A DNA stretch of 64,000 nucleotides, from contig NC_068979.1 in the NCBI RefSeq assembly GCF_016808095.1, positions 15,233,001-15,297,000 on the forward strand, given 5' to 3'. The first letter of the stretch is position 1. The number at the start of each line of letters is the position of its first letter. Origin of the DNA: Vigna angularis (taxonomy: Eukaryota; Streptophyta; Magnoliopsida; Fabales; Fabaceae). Below, one piece after another: positions 46,438 through 54,565 of this stretch. The notes below the pieces were generated by a model, which did no database searches, was not told where the DNA came from, and saw nothing but the letters and a program-made list of their open reading frames with translations. The position numbers and the translations under genes were made by a program.

Positions 46438-46473
46438 TGACGTTAAAAGAGCGCTTGCTGGGAGGCAACCCAG
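46432..46473 (+). promoter_or_regulatory. Post-pol motif, E7 copy 1
   Basis: AGCTAGTGACGTTAAAAGAG then CGCTTGCTGGGAGGCAACCC, overlapping the gag stop codon. It is repeated 243 bp downstream. Confidence 0.6.
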
Positions 46474-46553
46474 TGATTGACAGACTTTTGATTTTATTTT
46501 GGTTTTGTAATTTTTAAGTTGTGGACTTTATTTTGTAATTATTTTGTTGGAGA

Positions 46554-46660
46554 TAGCATCTACTGAAGGATGCTAGGTGGTTAAGTATCTACTGAAGGAT
46601 ACAATGTTGTAACACCTATTGATGGGTGCTGGTAAGTTTGAAACACCTACTGATGGGTGT
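46554..46660 (+). repeat. E7 hairpin series with compensatory changes
   Basis: Four short hairpins share the loop TACTGAAG or TA(C/T)TGATG but differ in the stem: TAGCATC/GATGCTA (46554-46575), GTATC/GATAC (46585-46602), CACC/GGTG (46613-46628) and ACACC/GGTGT (46643-46660). Paired stem positions change together while loops stay the same, which suggests selection on RNA or DNA secondary structure. A fifth follows the 408-codon ORF. Confidence 0.75.
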
Positions 46661-46674
46661 TGGTGGATTTTGGG

Positions 46675-46720
46675 TCAGGCTCGTGACGTTAAACAAGCGC
46701 TACCTGGGAGGCAACCCAGT
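46675..46720 (+). promoter_or_regulatory. Post-pol motif, E7 copy 2
   Basis: GTCAGGCTCGTGACGTTAAA then CAAGCGCTACCTGGGAGGCA and ACCCAG. This copy is the better match to the versions in E5, E6 and E8. Two copies in one element imply duplication when pol was lost. Confidence 0.6.
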
Positions 46721-46799
46721 TGATTGATTGTTTTTGTTTGTTTATTTTTAGTTAGGATTTGCATAAGCATTTTTAACATTGAATTGCAGGGAACCTATG

Positions 46800-47148
46800 A
46801 GGGACATGTAGGGAAGGCACGTAGGTCAAGAAAAGAAGGAGGGGAGCACTTCACGAAAGTGCCGCTGAGCGGTACTATCGCAGAGGGGCTTAAGTTCCCC
46901 TTAGCGGGACCCGAGCCCATTAGGGTATTTTTATACCCCAAGCTGCGTTTTAGGGTTTATTTTCTGGCTTCTCTCTGCACAAACACTTCCACACACATTC
47001 TCTTAGGTTTTCCACATCTTTTCACTCTTCCCTCTTTAGAAAATCTCTCTTTCACTCACTTTTTCACTAGTGTGCCATCAAAGTTTGGGGTTGGAAGAGA
47101 GCATTCTAGTTTGGAAGCATTCTCATATCATCTAGCATCTCCACCCAA
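46800..47148 (+). promoter_or_regulatory. E7 internal promoter-like module and first exon
   Basis: This module resembles a shortened LTR-B promoter: CCGCTGAGCGG at 46862-46872, a CCCCTTAGCGGGACC word, TATTTTTATA at 46926-46935 and TTTTAGGGTTTATTTTC. A pyrimidine-rich leader ends in the donor site CAA|GTAAGT at 47148/47149. The order palindrome, TATA, AGGGTTT, leader mirrors the LTR. An equivalent module without the downstream ORF is in E5 near 18229-18330. I infer a second transcript start for the ORF at 47560. Confidence 0.5.
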
Positions 47149-47557
47149 GTAAGTAAAATACATTTGGTTCATTCTAAGGTTCTTGAATTTGAATGTGATT
47201 GTCAAAGCATGAATATTTAGGGGTTTTGATTTCTATGCATGATTTGATGATATATTTGATGTTTGAACCGATTAAACTGCATGATTATGAACTGGAAATA
47301 TGAAAATTGCATTTGGGTGGAGTTAGGAAAGCTTCAAAACAAGATTTTCAAAAATCTGCAGAGTCACCGCCGAGCGGCATTTACCGCTGAGCGGCACTCT
47401 GCCAGATTTGATTTTTCTGGTCTGTTGCGTGGTACTGGTGGCGCTGAGGGGAAATTCTGGCCCTCAGCGGTGGCTTAGCTTCGAAAGGAGTTGTGTTCTG
47501 TGTTTTACTAATGATTAACATCATGTTCTGTGGTTTTGGTTTGTGTTTTGAATGCAG
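47149..47557 (+). other. Predicted 409 bp intron upstream of E7 ORF
   Basis: The donor is GTAAGTAA at 47149. The acceptor TTTTGAATGCAG ends at 47557, two bases before the ATG at 47560. The interior is AT-rich as in plant introns, except for a palindrome pair (47367-47377 with one mismatch and 47384-47394) and CGCTGAGGGG/CCCTCAGCGG words near 47440-47475. The intron is predicted from sequence only. Confidence 0.55.
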
Positions 47558-47559
47558 GA

Positions 47560-48786
47560 ATGGCATCCTCTTCAGGAAAGAGATTGAAAACCATGGCAAC
47601 TAAGAGGAAAGAAAAGGAACCAGAGCAACCCCACTCTAGCAGGTTCCTCTCTAGGAAACATGAGAAGCACTTTAGGGTGGTTCAGGACAGGAGACTTCTA
47701 ATGGAGAGAAAGGTTGGAATGATACCTAACTTAGCTCCTCAATTTGGAGAGCAAGTGTTAGGGAATGATTGGGGAAAGCTAGCCACTTATCCAGCACCTG
47801 CCAACATAGCTGTGGTCAAGGAATTCTACACCAATGCAAAGAAGATTGGTGGTCATCCAGCTGAGCATTATTTGGGCTATGTCAGAGGCCATGCTATCAG
47901 GTTTGATCCTGATTCTATCAACAACTTCCTGGATACTGTGTGGGCTGGTGAGCAATGTCAGTTTGCTCTTAGCATGGAGGAAGGTGCTGATTTTGAGGAT
48001 GTTGAGAGAGTACTGTGTATACCTGGAGGACACTTCCAAAGGAATAGATCTGGCGCGGTGGTTAACATTAGGAGGACAGATTTGACTCCTCTTGCAAAGT
48101 ATTGGATGGCATTTTCTCATGCCAACATCCAGCCATGTTCACATGTGTCAGATATTACTCTCAGCAGGGCACTATTCATCTACTGTGCTATCAGAAACTT
48201 GAATGTTAATATTGGGCAGGTGATAGCTGATGAGATTAGTGTGTGTGCTAATACCTCAAACAACAAAGCACCATTGGGACATCCTTCTTTGATCACTCAC
48301 CTTTGCAAGCAAGCTGGAGTGGACACTTCTGTTCCACCATTTGAGAGGCCACGAAAAGCTATAGATGAGGCCTATTACAGACAGTACTGTGGAGGTGAGG
48401 AGGCAGCTCAGCCAGTTCCACCACGCCAGGCTCGTAGAGGGCCAGCACAAAGCCGGACGTCTGTGGATACACATGAAGCAGAACCATTCCAGATGAGGGA
48501 CATGTATATGTCTCTTATAGGTGCTCAGTTGCAGTCCATTCACAGAGGGCAGGTGGCCACTGCTGAGATGATAGTGGGGATGTATGATAATCCTCCAGCA
48601 CACAGGTGGACTATGGATGAATTCCATAATGTGGTAGCTTGGCCAAAAGAACCATTGCATGGAGAAGCTGAAGCAGCTGAAGCTTCAGCAAGAGATATGG
48701 AAGAAGATGAAGCTGAGGAGGAGGATGCATTTGATGAAGATGAAGATGAGGAGGAAGAGGAAGATACAGAGGACAGCTCAGACTGA
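47560..48786 (+). CDS. E7 auxiliary protein, intact, 408 aa
   Basis: This is the only long intact protein-coding gene in the window. I chose the ATG at 47560 (MASSSGKRLK) because it directly follows a splice acceptor; an upstream in-frame start lies in the intron. Residues 7-20 are basic (KRLKTMATKRKEKE, a nuclear-localisation-like stretch). The central part, roughly 70-270 (VVKEFYTNAKK, GYVRGHAIRFDPDSINNFLD, LTPLAKYWMAFSHANIQP, TLSRALFIYCAIRN), resembles the 'putative plant transposon protein' family (Pfam PF20167 as I recall). That family is often found where an env-like ORF sits in Athila-type elements. The last 33 residues are almost entirely Asp/Glu. I see no signal peptide or membrane segment, so it is not a typical envelope. 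A nuclear role is inference and the molecular function is unknown. Confidence 0.8.
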   Translation: MASSSGKRLKTMATKRKEKEPEQPHSSRFLSRKHEKHFRVVQDRRLLMERKVGMIPNLAPQFGEQVLGNDWGKLATYPAPANIAVVKEFYTNAKKIGGHPAEHYLGYVRGHAIRFDPDSINNFLDTVWAGEQCQFALSMEEGADFEDVERVLCIPGGHFQRNRSGAVVNIRRTDLTPLAKYWMAFSHANIQPCSHVSDITLSRALFIYCAIRNLNVNIGQVIADEISVCANTSNNKAPLGHPSLITHLCKQAGVDTSVPPFERPRKAIDEAYYRQYCGGEEAAQPVPPRQARRGPAQSRTSVDTHEAEPFQMRDMYMSLIGAQLQSIHRGQVATAEMIVGMYDNPPAHRWTMDEFHNVVAWPKEPLHGEAEAAEASARDMEEDEAEEEDAFDEDEDEEEEEDTEDSSD

Positions 48787-48797
48787 TGAGGAGCTGA

Positions 48798-48823
48798 GAT
48801 AGCATTTACTGATGAATGCTATC
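48798..48823 (+). other. Hairpin after the E7 ORF
   Basis: Nine-base-pair stem GATAGCATT/AATGCTATC around the loop TACTGATG, beginning 12 bases after the stop codon. It has the same loop as the 46554-46660 series, with a compensated stem change (C:G to T:A at the loop-closing pair). Confidence 0.8.
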
Positions 48824-50043
48824 ATATGATTATGCTTTTGCGGTTTAAGTTTTCTGAACTTATTTGTTTTCGGTTTTAGATTAGGGTTTGATGTACTCTC
48901 TTGAAAACTTGGTTTGTGTGATGGTTTGCTATTAACTGTGATTGTTTGATAAGTAATGCTTGATGATGCTTATTGATTGATTGATGTTGAGATGATGTGC
49001 ACATTAAATGCTTATACAGGTGATTCACAAGCTTTGTGAACAAATGCAGGATATCATGATTGTGATTGTGAAATTAAGCAGGATGTGTATGTCAAATGTG
49101 AATAAGCTTATATGTGAGGTTTTGAGCTCCAGAGTTGTTATTGTTGAATGCTATTACTTTGAAAGCATGAATGATTTTGCCCAGGTTTTCTATGATTGAA
49201 TCAATTGCTTGTTTTGCATCATATGATCAAGGCCGTGTTGTTGAAACCCTTTTTTATTGGCCAAATACATAAAATTAGCCCACTAAAAGAGAACACTTTG
49301 TGTTCTATCCTTTGAACCCTTAACCTTGAACATACACTAAAAACCCTTGATTGAAAATATGTACCTTGAGTTAAGTAGAAGATCTTGTGTGGTATTGTTA
49401 AATGTTCAAGTTTGGGGTTGTTGGGAAAACATAAAAAGCATTGAGCTAAGAGCTAAAAAGTAAGAATATGCAAAGAAAAAGAAAAGAAAAGAAAAAGAAG
49501 TAAAGCTCAATGCAATTGCAATTGAAAAAGGCAAGTTGGGAATGAATAAGATGATTGTGTTGTTATGATTCTCTTGACTCAAGGATTTTGCGATCCAGAA
49601 AAACCAATTTTCTTGTTAGCCCAGCCACATTATAAGCCAGTGAAAAGTCCTTTTGATGATGCATGCTTGTGATTGTTTTGATTGTGGTAAAATGAAAGGC
49701 AAAGTTGATTCATGTGACATTGTGATAGTGGAGTGAATGAGCGAAACACTATACCTCTTATACACTTGTGTGTGAGTGAAACACTTTACCTGGTGAGGAA
49801 ATATTCCATGAGCACATGAACATCCATGCTTAATTGATTGATCATTCATGAAAAATAGCATTTGTTGGAAATTAAATGATTTTGTGAACACTACAGCATG
49901 TGCACATCTTGATTGAATCTTGGTCATAAGTTTGAGTGAAGCTGTTACTTATCTTGAGAAAAGGATTTTGAATGAGTGAACCATCATATGAATTGGTTGG
50001 AGATGGAGTTACATTTTGTTTGCTTGAGGACAAGCAAAGTTCT
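48824..50043 (+). other. E7 3' non-coding region
   Basis: AT-rich region homologous to the 3' regions of E5 (16829-18060) and E8 (59124-60200), including GTTCAAGTTTGGGGTTGTTG (49406-49425) and A/G-rich AAGAAAAGAAAAGAAAAAGA near 49480. There is no ORF I would call. Confidence 0.6.
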
Positions 50044-50056
50044 AAGTTTGGGGTTG
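50044..50056 (+). other. E7 polypurine-like tract
   Basis: AAGTTTGGGGTTG abuts the 3' LTR. It is G-rich rather than strictly purine. The same tract precedes the 3' LTR of E5, where it reads CAACCCCAAACTT on the plus strand. It is the likely primer for second-strand synthesis. Confidence 0.65.
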
Positions 50057-51371
50057 TGATAACAGTTGAAAAACTGTTATTTTCATGCTTAAAATTGATA
50101 CTAAAAGCAACCTTTAGACTTAGAAACTAGCTTGAAATCAATGCTTTTATCTTTATTTTCAGAAATAAGAGAGCTGGACAGGTTTATGCTTGATTTGAGT
50201 GTTTTTGTGCAGGTTTTAAGGTGAATTTAGTGAAAAGAGTGAAGAAGGAGAGAAGTGACATTAGAAAAGACAAGAAAGAGTGCAAAAAGAGAAGACGAAG
50301 GCACCGCTCAGCGGTAATTTACCGCTGAGCGGCACTCAAGGAGTCACGTTGGAACCGCTGAGGGGCAAAATGGCCGCTGAGGGGAAGAAAGAAGACGCGC
50401 AACCACCGCTGAGCGGTAAATACCGCTGAGCGGCACTTTTTGGGCTTGGGCTTTTGTAATCTTTTGTAACTCTAGATTAGTATATAAGGGCTTGCACGTC
50501 CTAGGGTTTAGTATCTTTGGCAGAAACGAGGCAAACACTCTCTCTTCCATCCCTTTGAAGGAGGATCTTGGATGCTCAGGCTACCTCTTCACCTTTTTAG
50601 GGTTTATTCTTTCATTCTTTCATTGTTCATCTAGGTTCACCATGAATATGGTGAACTAAACCTTGTATGTTTGTTGGGGAATCAATGTAATCTCTTGAAG
50701 CTCTCATATATGGAATTTATGCTTGCATCTTAATCTAAGACTTATGCTTTCTTTCATCATTAGTTAGGGTTTTTCCTCTTTGCTCAATGCGTGCATTGTT
50801 TAACTCATTCTATTGCATGATTATTGGTTTTGTCGATACGGACACGTACGGGGAAGTCTAGATCCGGGGAATTTCTCCCAATATTATACTGACAATATTA
50901 TATTGGTTGTCGTTAAGCTCCTGCGCTCATGAACTAATCATTAGGAATGCTAGGAATTGTATGAACTATTTGATTAGGGAGAAGCCATCTAGAATGGTAC
51001 TTTAGAGAGTGGCATTAACAATGATGATTTGAATGTTGAATTCCTAAAATGTATGAGAGTGGATGAGATGAAATTGACCCCCAACAACATATTCATTCAT
51101 ATATTCCTTTGAAAGTGTTTATCTTTAGTCTTTGCCATTGATCAATTCATGCATACATGTTTAGTTTTTCGTCTTGCATAATATAATCCAATTATTTCGT
51201 TTGTAAGTCTTAGCTAATCAACAAACCACACAACTAAACTAGGCCGTGAGTCCTTTGGGAAGAACGATACTTGGTCTTACCAAGTTTATTACTTGAACGA
51301 TTCGGTCATACTTGCCGATTGTGAAACAAGTTTGTGACATCATATTTTGGTGCTTACAAATTTGTCCATCA
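50057..51371 (+). mobile_element. E7 3' LTR (LTR-B copy 6)
   Basis: 1315 bp. By visual comparison it is identical to 43931-45235 apart from an extra TCTTTTGTAA near 50458. It ends TTGTCCATCA directly before the target duplication CATCC. Confidence 0.95.
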
Positions 51372-51665
51372 CATCCATCAGTAGATGCTCTCATATTAAT
51401 CTTCATCATCATAGCATCCATCAGTAGATGCTTTAATCTAGTAGCATCCATCAGTAAATGCTTTAATCTAGTAGCATCCATCAGTAGATGCTCTCATCTA
51501 AATCATCCTAGCATCTACCGATAGATGCTATTATCTGAGTCCTCCTAGCATTTGTCAGTAGATGTTGTCCAACATCCATCAGTAGATGTTGTCATTAATG
51601 CAACTCAAAATCAAATCCAAATCACACAAATATCAATTAAAAAGAAAAAGTCAAAAATTGGGTTG
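51372..51665 (-). repeat. E6 hairpin repeat array, right part
   Basis: Seven more units (near 51372, 51413, 51444, 51474, 51511, 51548 and 51571), with spacers such as TTTAATCTAGTA repeated. The unit at 51511, GCATCTACCGATAGATGC, has paired changes relative to the others. After the array (51600-51660) comes A-rich sequence and then the post-pol motif GGTTGCCTCC, interrupted by a solo LTR. Confidence 0.85.
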
Positions 51666-52940
51666 CCTCCTCATGGACAAATTTATGAACACCGAAACAC
51701 GACGTCACAAACTTGTTTTACAATCGGCAAGTATGACCGAATCGTTTCAAGTAATAAACTTGGTAAGACCAAGTATCGTTCTCCAAAAGGACTCACGGCC
51801 TAGTTTAGTTATGTGATTCGTTGATTAGCTAAGACTTAAGAACGAAATAATTGGACTTTACTATGAAAAAGACGAAAATAAACATGTATGCATGAGGTTG
51901 ATCAATGGCTAAAACAAAATACAAACACTTTCAATGGAATATATGGATGAGTATGTTGTTGGGGTTTATCAATTTCATCTTATCCACTCTCATATATTTT
52001 AGGAATTCAACATTCAATTCATCATTGTTAATGCCACTCTCTAAATTACCTTTCAAGAAGGCTTCTCCCTAATTACGAGTTCATACGATTCCTAGCATTC
52101 CTAATAATTAGTTCATTCAGCGCAGGAGCTTAACGGCAACCAATATACTATTGGGAGCAATTCCCCAGAACTAGACTTCCCCGTACGTTTCCGTATCGAC
52201 AAAATCAATAATCATGCAGTGAATGAGTTAAACAAAGCAAGCATTGAGTAAAGAAGAAAAACCCTAACTAATGATGAAAGAAAGCATAGGTCTTAAATAT
52301 AAGATGTAAAAACAAATTCCATATATGAGAGTTTCATAAGACTACATTGATTCCCCAACAACAATACAAGGTTTAGTTCACCATATTCATGGTGAAACTA
52401 GATGAACAATAATGAAATAAGGAAAGATAAAACCCTAAAAAGGTGAAGAGGTAGCCTGAGCATCCAAGATCCTCCTTCAAAGGGGTGGAAGAGAGAGTGT
52501 TTGCTTCGTTTCTGCCAAAGATACAAACCCTAGGAAACCCTAAAGCTTATATACTATTCGTAAATTACAGAAAAATTAGGCCCAAGCCCATAAGTGTGCC
52601 GCTCAGCGGTAAACTACCGCTCAGCGGTAAGTGCGCGAGCTCGGTTCTTCCCCTCAGCGGAAATTTTGCCCCTCAACGGTAAGTGCGCGAGCTCGATTCT
52701 TCTCCTTTTGCACTTTTTGATGTCTTTTCTGATTTCATCTCTCTCCTTCTTCACTTATTTCACCAAATTCACCTCAAAACCTGCACAAAAACACTGAAAT
52801 CAAGCATAAACCTGTCCAGCTCTCTTATTTCTGAAAATATGAATAAAAGCATGATTTCAAGCTAGTTTCTAAGTATAAAGGTTGCTTTTAGTATCAATTT
52901 TAAGCATGAAAATAACAGTTTTTCAACTGTTATCACCTCC
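51666..52940 (-). mobile_element. LTR-B copy 7, solo LTR with TSD CCTCC
   Basis: The LTR proper is 51671-52935 (1265 bp), with first bases mutated (TCATGGAC for TGATGGAC) and end AACTGTTATCA. CCTCC repeats flank it (51666-51670 and 52936-52940). It sits inside the post-pol motif of E6: GGTTGCCTCC on the left continues as CAATAAGTGCTTGTTTAACG on the right. Palindromes are near 52600-52630. Confidence 0.93.
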
Positions 52941-52977
52941 CAATAAGTGCTTGTTTAACGTCACGAGCCTGACACCA

Positions 52978-53232
52978 TTAAGCACAATCCAGAATTTTTA
53001 TATTGGTGCTTTTCTCTCTTTCATAATACCAACATAACTTCAACAGCTTCCTAGTCATCATCTTTACTCTTCTTGAATAAGGAGCCTCAATGTCAATAAC
53101 TCCATTATCTTTAATGTCTTTAATCACCCATAACTTGTTCTTGAATTTCACTGGTTTGCCAAGGTAGGGTTCATTATTTTCATGAACAGAATCTTGATGA
53201 ACTAGTTTTTCTTCATTATCCGCCTTCTTAAT
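52978..53232 (-). pseudogene. E6 C-terminal pol-like fragment, 84 codons
   Basis: On the minus strand an open frame between a TAG (53233-53235) and a TAA (52978-52980) encodes LGKPVKFKNKLWVIKDIKD, NGVIDIEAPYSRR and MTRKLLKLCWYYE. It lies directly upstream of the post-pol motif, just where E5 and E8 have their integrase C-terminus. Its layout (KxxxxWVIKxIKxNGVIxIxxP) is compatible with a diverged integrase C-terminal domain. It has no proper start codon; everything upstream in pol is missing. The domain assignment is tentative. Confidence 0.45.
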
Positions 53233-53650
53233 CTACTATTGGCAGTCTTCTCTACTTCCATACCTAAAAAGAAAGATTCTAATTACACTTGAAGTCTGGC
53301 ACTCAGCGCCCTTAGTGGAGTGCCTAGGCGGTGATGTGTAACATCCAATGCTGAGGGCCCTTTGAGGGGCAACCAGGCGCGTCCTACGATCTTCTTCAGC
53401 CTTCTTCTCTTTTTGATGATCTTGTTCTCCTAGCACAAATGTTTGGATTTAATCCTACAAACACTAAAGAACACTACACTAGAGCACTCAATTAGCACCA
53501 ACAAAAAAAAATTAAAGATAAAACAAAAAATTAAAGATAAAAAGATAAAAATAAAAGATAAAAAGATAAAAATAAAAGATAAAAAGATAAAATTAAAGAT
53601 AAAAGTCTAATCGGTTCAGAATCACACAAAAGTATATTTTAAACCAGAGT
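53233..53650 (-). other. E6 leader remnant
   Basis: Between PBS and the pol fragment lie GCGCCC/AGGCG words near 53300-53390 and tandem AAAAAGATAAAAATAAAAGA units at 53505-53610. Gag and nearly all of pol have been deleted from E6. Confidence 0.55.
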
Positions 53651-53667
53651 CCTCGGCAACGGCGCCA
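53651..53667 (-). other. E6 primer binding site (tRNA-Asp type)
   Basis: On the minus strand it reads TGGCGCCGTTGCCGAGG, one change from the perfect PBS, six bases from the LTR-C end. Confidence 0.85.
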
Positions 53668-53673
53668 AAAACT

Positions 53674-54565
53674 TATTAAGATGTCAGCAAGTGTATGAAT
53701 CATATCAAGTAATATAAAATGGTAAGACCAAGTATCGTATCCCAGAAGACTCACAACACTAAACAATTGTGTAATTGCTTAACGAATTAAGACTTAAGAA
53801 CAATTTTTGGGGTTTTTGAATGTAAATGCAATAAAAATAAACATGAATGCAATTTGATCAATTGAGGCTAAACACTAGAATGAATGGATGAAGTTGATAA
53901 TATGAGATGATAATGTTGTTGGGGTTTAGATTTCACCTAATCACTCTCATGCATATATGAATTCTTCTTCTTCATTCAATTGTTAACATTACTCTCTAAA
54001 TTACTAAAAACCCGATCCCTCAGTGAAGAAAGCCTATCCTTAATTACTAGACCACAATCCCCTACATGCCTAATATTTAATTCTGCATTACGATTAGGAG
54101 CTTAAGACGACCAATCCTCCTATCCCCATCCCTAGGCAATATTGCTCTTGGGAGAAATTCTCCAAATCGTGATTCATAAGATATCTCCCGATACTCAGAT
54201 TAATCATAAAATATAACAATTTAGCAAAGGAGAAAATCCCTAACAATTAATGAAAGAAGCACATAGTAATTCTAAACAAATTCAAATACATGAGAGTTTA
54301 GAGGTTACATCTTCCCCAACAACAAATAAGATTAGTTCTCCATCGTCATGAAGAAACTAGATGAACAATGGAATGGAAGAGATAGAAAAACCCTAGAAAC
54401 TGAAGAGGAGAGCTCCTGCATCCCCAAATCAGGCCCAACACCAGCGCTCAACACCCTCATTTAGGGCGCCCCGCAGAAACTGCGAGAAAATTGGCACTCA
54501 ACGCCCCAAAAGGGCACCCAGGCGTGGTGCGGGAAAAAAATTGGCGCTCAACCCCCCTCAGGAGC
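53674..54565 (-). mobile_element. LTR-C copy 2, 5' LTR of E6, truncated
   Basis: It starts TATTAAGATGTCAGCAAGTG (first G mutated). It follows LTR-C copy 1 closely except for a short deletion near 54425, where the text jumps from CCCCAAATC to AGGCCCAACA. It stops at 54565 within the GCGCTCAACCCCCC region, where LTR-A copy 3 begins. About a third of the LTR is missing. Confidence 0.82.

Larger units (their letters stand above)
43926..51376 (+). mobile_element. E7, young pol-less Athila-like element with TSD CATCC
   Basis: The complete insertion is 7441 bp: LTR 43931-45235, PBS, T-rich leader, gag C-terminal fragment, two copies of the post-pol motif, hairpins, internal promoter-like module, intron, intact 408-codon ORF, 3' non-coding region, G-rich tract and LTR 50057-51371. 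It is flanked by perfect CATCC repeats (43926-43930 and 51372-51376). By eye the two LTRs differ only in a 10 bp tandem duplication (TCTTTTGTAA) in the 3' copy, which also accounts exactly for the length difference. It has no capsid domain, protease, RT, RNase H or integrase, so it must be mobilised in trans. Confidence 0.93.

Noticed and set aside
46724..47152. 142-codon ORF in E7 as a separate gene
   Set aside because: It spans the promoter-like module and first exon, begins in non-coding sequence shared with other elements, and runs through the predicted splice donor; it has no recognisable features.
43733..51592. CRISPR-like array (short repeats with spacers)
   Set aside because: Units vary, spacers are partly repeated, the repeats lie inside a plant retrotransposon and there are no cas genes. 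A hairpin minisatellite explains it.
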